Source: Spirogloea muscicola
Lineage: Eukaryota; Streptophyta; Zygnematophyceae; Spirogloeales; Spirogloeaceae
Reading direction: 5' to 3'
Length of the DNA stretch: 13,101 bases
Assembly: GCA_009602725.1 (NCBI GenBank)
Contig: WELB01000031.1
Coordinates: forward strand, 180,022-193,122
Position numbers and translations under genes: made by a program. The notes below the pieces were generated by a model. That model made no database searches. It was not told the origin of the DNA and was given only the letters and a program-made list of their open reading frames with translations. Of this stretch, positions 1 through 10,400 are shown one piece after another. Numbering within the stretch: the stretch's first letter is position 1; every line of letters starts with the position of its first letter.

Positions 1-102
1 CTCTCCCTCCCGCGTCCCCCCGCATGTCCGCTCCTCTTCCCTCTCCCCTCCATGCCCCTCCTCTCCCTCCCTCCCTCCCCCCCTGTCCCCATCTCACTCT
101 AG
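1..102. repeat. C/T-rich polypyrimidine tract
   Basis: The plus strand is almost purely pyrimidine for about 100 bases, with runs such as ctccctccctcccccccctg, and it ends in ctcactctag. It could be the 3' part of an intron in a 5' untranslated region, with its acceptor at 101-102. It could also be a promoter polypurine/polypyrimidine tract able to form triplex DNA. The sequence does not decide between these. The window opens inside it, so its left limit is unknown. Confidence 0.6.
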
Positions 103-400
103 CTGGAATTGCCGTTGCGGCCTCTGCCCAGCCGAGAGGACGAGCGCTGTCCGCCACACTGCAGTCACGGGTAGCCCTCGAGGTCCGATCAGCTCAGCTC
201 GAGTGCCGCCAGGGGGAAGAGGAGTGCGCTGCAGAATGCAGGTCTATTACATGACAGGCCGAATTGGGCTGCAGACCGCCCGGCCTGTCACAGCCTGGAG
301 GCGCTAAAGCATATCCCCGGGGCCCATCGGAGCGCCGGCAGCTCCGGTAGTGCTGGTGGAAGAAGGCACTCGGGCGAGGCAGCAGGGCAACCTGGCCACG
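103..400 (+). promoter_or_regulatory. Upstream region / likely 5' UTR of the desaturase-like gene
   Basis: About 300 bases lie between the polypyrimidine tract and the chosen ATG at 401. Stops in all three plus frames break up long coding: the frame open from 24 ends at 254, and the gene's own frame has TAA near 304. No TATA-like or other core promoter element stands out. A 5' UTR with an intron acceptor at 101-102 would fit, but a further upstream coding exon is not excluded. Confidence 0.35.
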
Positions 401-1546
401 ATGGAGACAGCTCTGCATGTGCCATTGGACAAAGGCTTGCACAGGTCTGCGGGCGTGGGCCTGCTGGCAGCTGGCGTGCCAAGTGCACAGCCCACGGGCG
501 GCCTCGCCGAGCTCCTGACATGCCTGGCGCTCGCCACAGCGATGAGTGCCGCCCTGGCCATTGGCCAGTTCTTTGTGGAGTATGCGGGCTTCCACGGCCT
601 CTGCTGGCTCGAGCGCCGCAGCCTCGTCCGGCGATTAGCACCCTCTGTGCCTTTCAAGGTCTGCCACTTAGATATCATAAATTTGGCTGAGACTACTACT
701 TTCTGATGAGAAAATGAGCACCGGTGTGGCGAACATGGTGGGGGGCTCACATTCGTGAAGCCGTGTAGCACAGGTGATGGGGCCACGGTGGCAGAACTTC
801 TGCTCTGTTGCTGGGTCGCACTTCCCACTGCTGCTCGGCGCGGCTGCTTGCCGTCGAGGCCTCCTGGCCCGCGCAGCGCCAGACTTCAACCCGGCATCGA
901 TCTGGCCGTTTGTGTGGGCCACCATGGTGGTGCACGATGCATGGTTCTTCGCTCTGCACACGTTAAGGCACCGCTACAAGGCGGCATACGCGGCGCTGCA
1001 CCAGCGGCATCACGAGGCGACTGCCGACCTCAATGCCTGGGGCACTGCCTACGCTGGTGCCTCCGCCTTTCAGAAAACTGTCCGCCTGTGTTGCATCAGT
1101 AATCGGCGATTGTTGCGGCTTTCCCTGTCTATGTCCTGCCCACTGAAGCAGGGCCGTCGTATGCAGAGGCGGTGGAGTTTCTGCTGGATTGGTCAGCGTT
1201 CTACGCTGCTGTCCTGGCGCTACAGTATGCGCGGCCGAGCTGGAACCCTGTGTCACTGCTCGCCACGCTGGCGCCAGTCGCGGCTGTCAATGTCATGGGC
1301 CACTCTGGATACGACCTCCCAGTGTGGCTGTGGGTGCCGCTCAGTGCGGGCGTGCTACTCACTCCGGGCGCACAGGAGAGCGCCGACCACTTCATCCACC
1401 ACGTAGATCCGCGCTTTAACCGCTCGCTCTACTTTACGTGGTGGGATTACCTCGCTGGCACGTACCGTGCCACGCACCGCCTCGTCCCAACCCGCCGGCA
1501 GGCCTTCTTGCGCAAGCCCACGCAGCCCTGGTGTGCATCTAATTAG
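401..1546 (+). CDS. Sterol desaturase / fatty acid hydroxylase superfamily membrane protein (3 exons)
   Basis: Model: exons 401-658, 774-1098 and 1152-1546, giving about 325 residues. The joins are AAG|gtctgc..cacag|GTG (phase 0) and a 53-base intron gtaatc..aagcag (phase 1). The product carries the three histidine boxes of the superfamily: H148xxxH152 (HTLRH), H162xxH165H166 (HQRHH) and H274xxH277H278 (HFIHH). The last is followed by a WWDYLAGT stretch typical of the C-terminal end of the family. Hydrophobic segments near residues 30-65 and 98-147, and another before box 3, fit a polytopic ER membrane di-iron enzyme using O2. Family members act on sterols, sphingoid bases or wax precursors; the substrate cannot be read from the sequence. 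ATG 401 was chosen because the frame is closed by TAA near 304. The second intron is the least certain part: the bases inside it also read as plausible protein in the exon-3 frame, but TAA at 1100 blocks that reading. The gene converges with the GH85 gene. Confidence 0.8.
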
Positions 1547-1982
1547 ATACTCAGACCTAGGCATGGGCTTCCTCATGGTCATGTCGCTTCTGGCGCCCTT
1601 GTATAGATTGTTGGTCCAACACTGCATCATCCTCCAGACCAATGTACACGAGTTTGCAGATTCAGGATCTGGAGAACATTCATATCTGCTATGTTGTGCT
1701 GCGGGCTTGCACACTCCATTGAGCACTGCTTACCTCAGCTGTATAGATTCTATCCATAGCCAGTACATGGGCCGAGTCTTAGAAGTTCTTCTAGGTTCTT
1801 CTAGGATACATGAGGCCCCTACAATCAAATGATAGTTACATTGAAAGCAATCCGCAGCTCTCAAACTCAGCCACAACATACTGCATACGTACTGATTGGA
1901 CCTTCAGTTACCACATTTCGGTTGTGTTTGCTTATATAGCCACTGAAAGATTTGTCCCCCTGATTCTCGTTGAATTCGAAGT
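1547..1982. other. Intergenic region between convergent genes
   Basis: The two genes end toward each other, at the TAG at 1544-1546 on plus and the TGA at 1983-1985 on minus. The region is more AT-rich than the flanking exons and has no convincing coding frame. It presumably holds both 3' UTRs. A small duplication, gttcttctag then gttcttctag, lies near 1784-1803. I saw no TGTAA on the plus strand for the desaturase-like gene. Confidence 0.6.
1836..1840 (-). terminator. Putative TGTAA poly(A) signal of the GH85 gene
   Basis: TGTAA on the minus strand, about 145 bases downstream of the TGA at 1983-1985. TGTAA is the usual chlorophyte polyadenylation signal, so its place here fits both the gene end and the suggested lineage. 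A pentamer also occurs by chance, so this is only suggestive. Confidence 0.45.
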
Positions 1983-4900
1983 TCAAGGAGAATCGGGAGG
2001 AATCAAGTGATTTGATGCTGTCTTTTCTGCCATCCAGTATACCTCTAATGGTGGGTCAATTCCAACACGAGCCCCACAGGTTGTTGTCGCTATCACGCAG
2101 AACTTGACCCCTTCGAATGTGGAGGGTAAGTCCAAGTTTGCCCGGAAAATAGCGGGCTTTGCTGCGCCAAGCCATTGCAGAGGTCCACCAGACAAAGAAG
2201 CAAACACGTGCTGATGTGAAATTGGGCACACGGATTGGTTACATTGTGGACTGCAGGTGTTGTAGCTGACGTCCCAGGCTAGCGAGATGCCAAGGTGACA
2301 TCTGTTACTGCTCATGTCCACATCTTGGCATCTGAAGTTTGTGATTTGAAGATTCCCAGCACAGTCGCTCTCGGAGTGCGTCGCGATCCTGATGTGGCCA
2401 ATCCTGACGACGTAGCCTCAGGCAGTGTTTCCGCGGCTGTCCCAGTGGGTCCAAGCACCTCATAGGGCCTTGATGCTCCGGGACCGTTGGCCTGAGATGT
2501 CTTTGGCCCACTATTGATGAGCTGTGACTCGCTCTGTAAGCGAGCTGTATCACCAGATGACACAGGGGCTTGTCCTAGCGATGCCTTTACTGGTGCAGAT
2601 GAATGAAGCCCCGTGGGGCTATGATCCAGCAGCATCTGACTGGTGGGTCCTTCCCGATAGCACAGCGCACTGACATGCATCAGGCGCAAACCTTCTGGAA
2701 GCTTGCCAACAAATGTTCTCGTAGTCCAGCCTCCTGCATGCGTATCAATCAGAGAGCATCCTGCCAGCAATGCTGAGAGCCCGCCCTCTGTCGCACTCCG
2801 AATATTGTCTGGCGTTGAAACGGGGTGCTGCTTGAGAGCTTGCACTTGAGACCCAGGGAGCTGGTTATGACAGGGGGACGGATAGAGCGAGGTTGATGAG
2901 ATGCCAGCAGCCACGTTGCTGAAAGTCAAAGCAAGGCTGACATTACTGTGTTTGTCCTCGGTAAAGACCTGCTCATGTGAGACAAGCATTGCAGTCTCTT
3001 ATCAGAAAGATCAATCGAACCACTCAAGGTAAGTGTGCAACACAACAATATGCAGAATGAGCCACTGAGTGAATATGGGAACAATGATGACCGAAGCAAT
3101 CATGTGTGTAGTCGAACAACTACGCCAAGTGACTGGCTTACCGAGTAGGACACGTGAAGGTGCTCCACGTCCGTAAGGAGAATGTTGGGTTGGAAGATGT
3201 CAACACTAGCCAAATGCTCCACTGCCAGATTGCCAATGATGAGGTAACTAGAGCCACCATCATATGCTGAAGACGAACTACAAGGTGAAGGATGAGGCAG
3301 ATCAGCTAGTTCACCAGGTCTCATTGCTCAGACTGAAAACAGGAGCTGGATGCTCATCCAGGATTGCTTAGGATTAAGCAGACGGCCCACCTGAAAGACC
3401 AATACCATAATTGACACAAGCATTCCTTGCAAACAATCCATTTCTGGTTGGCATACATACTCGACAGATGCCGTCAGCCTTAGTCCGTTATCAAGAGCAA
3501 TGTGCTGCGAGTGGTGAAGCGGCTGCACCACGCCAGGAGTCAGCCGCATCTCATGCAACCAAGTGCATGAGCCAAACCTCGTCTATCCAAACAACTTAAA
3601 ATGCTGAGTATAGTCAGTTATTTAAAGGCAGCTCGTCCACCTACAAAAAGCTCGAGAGACTGACCTGCAAGCTTTGCAGGGAGAGGTTGTTCCATGGGAG
3701 CCCTGAGACCTGGAAGCCTCCCATGAAGATGGCCTCCCCGCAGCCCTAAGGGCACGCAAGCAAACTCTCCTACTTCCTTCAGTTTCACTAATAGCCATTC
3801 TGAGTGCAACAGCACTCAGCAACTGGACAGTTAAGCTGTGTAAGAGCTCACAGCATTTGCGTCCACATCAGACATGTTCCGCAGAGCTGTGTCATCCATC
3901 ACATGAAGGGATCAGATCACGCGGATCACCTGATCGAAGGTGGAGTACAATGGCAGAGTCCGCAGGAGAGGCCGCCGGCTTGTCCAACTTTTCCTTATGA
4001 GATCCCAAAAGCTGCGGTCCACCATTGACTCCGCACAGCACGGTACAAGATCGTCTGTGGTCTGGCATGGGCACGCCGGAACCTCCTTGACAAACAGAGG
4101 CATGAAAGAACACAATGTACCTGGACTTGCAACGGAAGAGGCGGAAGTATGGCCTACCGCTATTGTGCAGCCTCGTACGGTAGTTCCTGCTCGTTTTCAT
4201 ATGGCCACGCAGGACCGAAAAGAGCCACAGAGGTACCAGCAGCAAAGGCTTCCCGCACAGCTAAGTCGCACTGCTTGGCCACACAATGAGTACTTCACAT
4301 CACCCATGCTTGCACCTCGAAACAGGTACAAAGGCCAGAACAGGGATGATAACACCTTGTACTCAGTCACAGAGCCTGACTTAAGCAAGACGTGGCCGTG
4401 ATCAGAGCACACTAGTGAGGGTGTGCCACAGGACATGGGCGCTGACCTGGTAACCGCCGCCACCATATGTGCCCCGTCCATATGCATCAATGCCCATTAA
4501 AACGTCTGGGTGGCGGGCTGCAGCGGCTCGTGCACATTGCTCTGGAGCCCCTTCCTAGTCATGGACATGCTTAAGACCTTAAGTGCGGGGGACTGATTGC
4601 TGTCTGATGCAAGTCACTGAATGAATGCTTGTACTGTCCAGATGCAATGACAGAGCAGGTAACAATTCATCACTGAAGCAAGGTGTGCAGCAAATGACTT
4701 GCTTTCCAACAGTAGTTGGTGAAGATTCCGTCTGCAGCTGCAAAGAAGCAGGAGTTCTTGTCGGTCAGACCGTCCTGCCACTGCAGTCGGCCATCCTCGG
4801 TGACACTGTCGTACCTGCGCACCAGCTGCTTGTCAGTCGTAAGTCAAAGACGCCGTGTACTCATGTACGATATATGTACGCTGATGTATTTTGTGAGACT

Positions 4901-6022
4901 TCCTTCTTCCAACTCTGCAGGCTATCTAGAGGCGGCCATGCGAGACTCTAGTAGAGTGCCGAAGAGGTCGTGCACCAGATGACCAGCGAGCCCTCCCGGC
5001 ATTGGTGCATCTCCGCGGTCAGTGCTGCGACGAAGTCTATCAGCAGCGGCACTTGGCTTCTGTCCACCTCATTCTCAATGTTCACCTGCAGCTTTGCAGC
5101 AGATTGGTTGCACCAAGTGCATATAGAGGCAGGAACCAGTCACCGTGTCGATAGCATTCTGCATCCTACATTCGTCGCTGGTATTAGCTGGCACAGGGCT
5201 AATTGACATGCACATCTTCACCCGCAATGATCAGCCTGTGCGCAAGGTGACAACAGCGTCTGCCCAGATCATTCGTCTAGAGTCTGGCAAGGGGGTTGGG
5301 CATGGGCAAGCCTCACCAGCCAGCCATCGAAGCCGTAGTAGTCTGCGATGGAGGCCAGCTGGGCAGCGGCGGCTCGCACTGTGGTGGGCGATGCGAGCAG
5401 GGCGCCGCACAGCTCTGCTCCTGCCTCCCACTCGGTGATGAAGGTTCCCAGTACCTGCCCACGTTAACAATCTGATGGGGACAAGGCTCTAAGGCTCGCA
5501 ACCCAAACGAGACGCTGAGCGCTTGACCCAAGCAGCCTGAAGCAGTTCTGAGCCCCAGATGTCGGACTCCTGACACGTTCAATAACCATGGGATGTCGAT
5601 TCTGAGCACCAAGACCTGACTTGGCGACTGCCAAACTCAAGCACCTGAGTGCCGTGCAGGTGCGCTGCGCTGATCCAGCCGGGCGGCGGCATCGTCACCA
5701 GCTCGTGGCTGAAGTACACGAAGGTGTCGACGAGGTCCCAGTCCCACAGGCGGAAGGCGTTGCTGCCGAGCGCGCCGCCCTGGGCCTCGGCGTCTTCGGT
5801 GTACCCGCCGCGCAGGTCGTGGCACACCAGCAGCTTGGGTCGACCAGCCTCCGCCGCCGCCATTCGGGAGCCGCATGGAGGTTCTGGCAACCTCGACGCT
5901 CTGACGAAGGCGTCCGAGCGCGACTTGCCGGGCGCCCAGCTCAGCAGGTCCTGCAGGGTCCTCAGCGGCGCCGCTGCTGGTACGAATGGCGGCTCGTGCG
6001 CTGCCGCCGGCACCGCAGCCAT
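1983..6022 (-). CDS. ENGASE: Cytosolic endo-beta-N-acetylglucosaminidase, GH85 (multi-exon)
   Basis: ENGases cut the chitobiose core of free N-glycans in the cytosol. Resolved exons: 6022-5645, 5454-5317, 5085-4976, 4814 to about 4660, about 4541-4447, 4270-4179, 4011-3930, 3745-3665, about 3310-3142, 2968 to about 2640, and about 2425-1983. An additional exon near 3510-3440 is tentative. Phases agree at most joins. Family landmarks appear in order: PLRTLQDLLSW, LLVCHDLRGGY, DTFVYFSHELVTMPPPGW, VLGTFITEW, YYGFDGWL|VNIENEVD, SLVIWYDSV, FTNYCW, MGIDAYGRG, VALFGPAWPYE, LPLYSTFDQ|GCGEAIF, PWNNLSLQ, AYDGGSSYLIIGNL and GGWTTRTF. N174 and E176 (codons 5082-5080 and 5076-5074) match the NxE catalytic pair of GH85, and Y210 the conserved tyrosine. 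There is no N-terminal signal peptide, fitting a cytosolic enzyme. The first ATG in the frame, at 6022, leads straight into the domain. The last exon reads as the usual C-terminal beta-sandwich. Joins 4 to 5, 8 to 10 and 11 to 12 are unresolved. Confidence 0.9.
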
Positions 6023-6427
6023 TGCGCAATGCCTTGGATTGCCGAGACCATCGGTGTCACGTCACGGGCATGCCAGTCATCCAAGGCCTCCAAAGTCTGC
6101 TGGAATGTAGTCTGGCAGCCGCCTGCAGCCCCACTGGCTTGGGTGAGCACTGCGACAACAAATGTGCTACTTTGGCTGTTCAGTAAATGCGTAGTGATCT
6201 GGACGTTCCTGCCCATTGTCGTCTCGTGAGTGCAATCTTGGGTCCTATGTACGCTTCGACTTATCGCCTAGTTAGGCAGCCGCAGGTCTGATGATATTAT
6301 TCTCCGGGTAGCAGGTCCCTTGTCGACAGCCAGAGGCTGCAGCCAGGGCGCGACTGGCATGCAGATGCTCCTCAGAGGAAAGTGCTCACTCAGAGCTCTC
6401 TCCTTGGTCAAATAATTTCTTCTTCAG
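6023..6427. promoter_or_regulatory. Upstream region of the GH85 gene
   Basis: About 400 bases upstream of the GH85 ATG on the minus strand. A minus frame stays open from 6216 into the gene in a different phase from the GH85 frame (for example TFQQTLEALDDWHARDV), but it matches no family I know and is probably 5' UTR. I saw no clear core promoter motif. Confidence 0.35.
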
Positions 6428-7281
6428 TCACTCCATTTTATGTTGGGCTGCCCTTTCACTGCCATCGACCTCTTGTGTGAGAAGTCTATCCTCCACAACC
6501 TTGCTGTCTACTTGTGGGCCAAGAGCAGCGCTGTTGAGAGGGTACTCAACCGTGAGGAGCCGTTGAGCCACCTTGGCAGCAGCCGCTGCTGGCTTAGCTG
6601 CGTGGGCCTACCTGCCATCCATCTTCCACCATTCTCTGTGCTCGCTTGGCTGGCCTCTACAGCCATTCTTCGAAATAAGCAAGCTTGTCCCTTGCAGCTC
6701 GCGCCTTCTCGCCTCAAAGTCTGTGCACCTCCTGCCAGGCGGGCCATTTACAATCACAGCAGCTCTCTTGATGTGAGTCGGTCAGCTTGACAACAGCTTT
6801 CCCCTCTTTTTCTCGTATGAGAAGATCAAATAACCTACTACATGTATTGGACTCTCTGGCCCGTTTGCTTTTCAGTGATGCCGTCTTCTGCTCTTGCTGG
6901 CGCTTGCACCGTTCTCCATGCATGCAGTTGCGCTGGCCTCCCACTGTTTTGGCCTTCAATGGAGCCATCGCCTTCTTTTCTGCTCTCACTCAAGAAGGAA
7001 CACTTTTGCACCCAACCCATACTTAATCTCTATCCAAGGCTAAGAAGTTGCACCAGTGTCCCTTCGATGGAGCTACTTCATATTGTTGGCTCTTGTGTCT
7101 CAGCCAATAGGTCAATAGTACTTGCTAGCAATGTCCACAAAACAGTGCTGTCGTTGTGAGCATTGGTTGCTAGCTTCAGCCATGGTTTTATTTGCATGTC
7201 TTCAGCAATTCTCTTTGAGGCACAGGGAGTCAGACAGCTTCTGATGTGACAAAAGAGAGATGATCCACCCATCACGGTCAC
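6428..7281 (-). CDS. Unrecognised coding-like fragments between two genes
   Basis: I do not recognise a gene here. Minus-strand pieces look more protein-like than their surroundings. An open stretch from about 6609 to the TGA at 6430-6428 has charged, mixed composition (for example VAQRLLTVEYPLNSAALG, ending AAQHKME). Near 6720-6680 a short stretch reads EKARAARDKLAYFEEWL. An open stretch at 7281-7078 includes WTLLASTIDLLAETQEPT. They lie in different frames with stops between them, and I could not join them with convincing splice sites. They could be exons of a small gene, remnants of a decayed gene or element, or long 3' UTR of the kinase gene upstream. Nothing supports a function. Confidence 0.22.
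6748..6752 (-). terminator. TGTAA on the minus strand, possible poly(A) signal
   Basis: TGTAA about 715 bases beyond the stop codon of the long-chain base kinase. It could mark the end of a long 3' UTR of that gene. It is far from the stop, and a chance occurrence is likely. Confidence 0.2.
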
Positions 7282-7464
7282 TATGACATCGCTGCTCCAA
7301 GGCCTACGATAAAGGGCAACTCACCACAGAAGAGATGCTCGCTGATTGTCACCCTGACAATTGCAACAGCCCGTTTAAGTGGCTAAATGAAAAAGCTCAT
7401 TAATCTGTGGAACCAAGGTGGCGGAGGCCTATTTTCAGTACAGAGGTTGTGGTTGAGGAAAGAA

Positions 7465-10400
7465 TCAGCGAGCTTGAGTTTGCGGTCGGCCAATGAGCCT
7501 GCAGTAGCCTGGCATGACCATTACGCTAGCCGGCTCCTCCAGTGGCAGGAGCTCTCCATCAATACCACATGCGCGGTGCCGGTCATCGAGAGGGATCACG
7601 CGCACCGCTCGCACCTGCGACGCATGCGGCAACAGCGGCGCAGCTACCACCAATGAGTCAGCGGCCTCATGACTGTCAAGGGTCCACAACGACCTCTAGT
7701 TGAGGGCATCCCTTGAGCGGGTGGGGGGGTTTACTTACCTTGCAGTACTCAACATAGGGCAATGCCAGGTGGCGGCTGAACTGCATGAGGCCCAGGAAGG
7801 CAAGGAGGCGCAGGCGGCCGACGGGGCGCACAAGGATGAGGTCGACGGAGCCATCGCCAGGGGCCGCATGCGGGGCCAGGCTCTGGCTAGCAAGGCACTG
7901 CACGCTGCCGCACCTGTGGTTACATGCCATGACGGCCAAGAACGGCCCCCGCCGCAGCACCCACCCGCCTGCACCAGCGCCTGCCGTTGCGACCACCGTC
8001 TTTGCCGGTAGCTTCGACGTGGGTACACTGAAGCAAGTCCCCAGCAGCACTGCAAAACGTTGGCGGCCACCGTTGCGACCAGCATCTGGCTGCTGAGGGC
8101 CAGCCTCAGCAGTGCTGGACGGCAGCGGAGGAGGCGGTGGCGGCGGTGGCAGCGGCGGCGGTGGTACCACCGCCCTCCCAGTATCCTCGTCGTCACTTCC
8201 CTGCACGGCAGAGAAGCCATCGGGGTGGAAGCACGGCGAGAAGCCCGGCAGCGAGTACCAGCGCGGCTCTCGCCGGCTATTGGCGGCAGCTGCAGCGCCA
8301 GTGCCACGGCGGCCGCTCTCCAGCTCCTGCCACTCGCCGACTCGCCGGGCAGCGCGGCCCCTCGACCGGCGCTGGCTCGGCACTGTCTCCAGCTCAGACT
8401 CCGGAGGTGGTGATGTCCTCCGTCGGCCTGGCGGATGCTGCTGCTGCTGCTTCTCGGTGGCGGCAGAAGCAAGTTCGGCGCCACCATTATTGCGCCAGAG
8501 TGCCGGTCGGTCCATCATTGACCTAGAAGCCAAGAGAGCGGCAGTACCCGTGCTACTGCGTTGCTGCGGCAACCTGCTAACCGCATGCGGCATCGCAAGG
8601 TCAAGCTCGTCTAGGGCTCGCCGCGCACTCCAATCACCACAATCCCGACTAAGGATGCCAGCAGCAGAACGGTCTAGCTTGTGCGCCTGAGAAATGCCTG
8701 ACATACCGGCCACACTCCACTCGCTCGGCCCCTTTTGAAGGGGCTCTCGGCTGGCTGCCTGCGTCCGACCATTTGACGGTGGTGGCGGCCGCAGAGGCAG
8801 CTTTGCCTCCTCTGCCTCCTCCTCTTCTACCAGCGGCAGGAATTCGATGTCCATGCGATAACACGGCAGTTGCAAGATCTTGACTGCGCCAGCCACGGCA
8901 TATCGCAATGGCCCAAAGCGCGCTTGGTATTGCGTAGCCAGCTCCAGGACTGCAGTACCAGCCAAGCCTGCAAAATGGTCATAGGAGCGGCAGGCAAAGC
9001 GCAACGCGGAGGCTTGGCAGCTGGGGCCGTCGCCTGTACAGCTGCCTAGCAAGCGAGCGGCATACCATCGCTCATGAAGCCGAAGTAGGCAATACAGAGC
9101 CCTGCATGCGCCGGCCCGGCTCCGCCAGCCTGCACTAGCAAAGTGTCCACCGCGATTGTGCCGCCCTGATGACCAGAGAAGGCAAATTAAACTCAGAGTC
9201 GATCGAATGATGTCAAAGTGAAAGCCTGCGAGCTGACAGCCTCTACATGACACAATGGAGTCTAGAAATTGCCACAAGGAGCGCATTGTTGATTGAAACC
9301 CAGGCGGCGCATACTGACCTTGACAATGGCGAGCGCAGCAGAGAGCGCGTCACGGATGCCGAGCACGCTCCAGGCAAGGGAGTTGTCACTGCCGGCCGGC
9401 ACGATGCCAATTGGCACTCGTAGCAGGGAGCCAGCATCCTTGCGTGCGAGGAGGCCATTGACAACCTGTGGACATGCGAGCAAGAAGCCAGGTATAGGCC
9501 AGCCGCAGAGAAAGAATAGGATGTATGAGTTTATTGCATGAACTTCATGGCACATTGCACCCACACTTAGAGGCAGGCCACCATGGCTCAAAGGCGTCTG
9601 CTGCTGCAGGCTCTTACCTCGTTTACAATGCCGTCGCCACCAACACAGACAATGCCTGCCATTCAGGTAACAGTCATCAGGCCTGGCGAATACTCGTGGG
9701 CCGCCCAGCATCAGATGTTGGCACTGATGCAGCTGTGCAGTGGCATCACAGTGAGGAGAGGGTGGGCCCCACCATCAGGACAGGCGCTGAGGTCCATGGC
9801 GGCGGCCAGCTTTCGAGCATGCCCGGCATTCAGGGTCTCGACCAGCGTGCAGTCGAAGCCGCCAAGCTGCAGCAGCAGTCGGCAGCAAGAGGGCCGTCAT
9901 CACCACCAGTACTGCAGCAAGCCTGGGGTGCTCGCTAGGGGCGGCGTGCCACAGCCACAATCTTCAGTACCTCTAGGATGGGCTGCACGTCACGCCTGTA
10001 CAAGCGGAGCGCGCGGCCGTTGCCGGACTTGGGGTTGGCAACAACCAGCACCCGGCGGCGGCGCAGCGGCGGCTGCCAGGCGCCAGAGCTGGTGCCGAGA
10101 GACGGCGACGCAGGCAGCGGCAGGTTGTCTCCGACTTCGCCGCCGTCAAGAAGGGGGTCGGCCGGGAGCTCGTGGACGAAGCAGCCTTGGCCAGCAAACG
10201 CCAGCCCCCAGAGTTCCGCCTCGGCAATCGTGGGCGCGCGCAGAGCGAGGTCGCGGCGCACACGGGCAGCGGACCTCCACGGCCATGGTTGCCACGCTGC
10301 CACCGTCATCGCTGCCGCCGCTGCCGGCGGCAGTGCGTGCACCGTCAGCCGCCGGGACCCAGCCCAGCGCGTCACGGCGACCACATCGGCNTCGGCGGGA

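Noticed and set aside
24-254. Plus-strand open frame starting in the polypyrimidine tract
   Set aside because: The first third is only P, L and S from the C/T tract. It has no link by frame or splice phase to the desaturase-like exons.
7278-7391. Plus-strand peptide with an HPD tripeptide (LADCHPDNCNSPFKWLNEKAH) suggesting a J-domain
   Set aside because: The frame is only about 35 codons between stops, spacing around HPD does not match a J-domain helix arrangement, and no flanking exons could be found.
7676-9286. Single 536-codon minus-strand open frame as one protein
   Set aside because: Only 8967-7739 of it belongs to the kinase. The upstream part overlaps exon 9165-9066 in the wrong frame, and the tail after 7739 is intron starting with GTAAGT.
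9525-9938. Plus-strand open frame of 137 codons
   Set aside because: It is antisense to kinase exons 9655-9618 and 9866-9773, whose motifs (GGDG, AGHARKLA) fix the coding strand.
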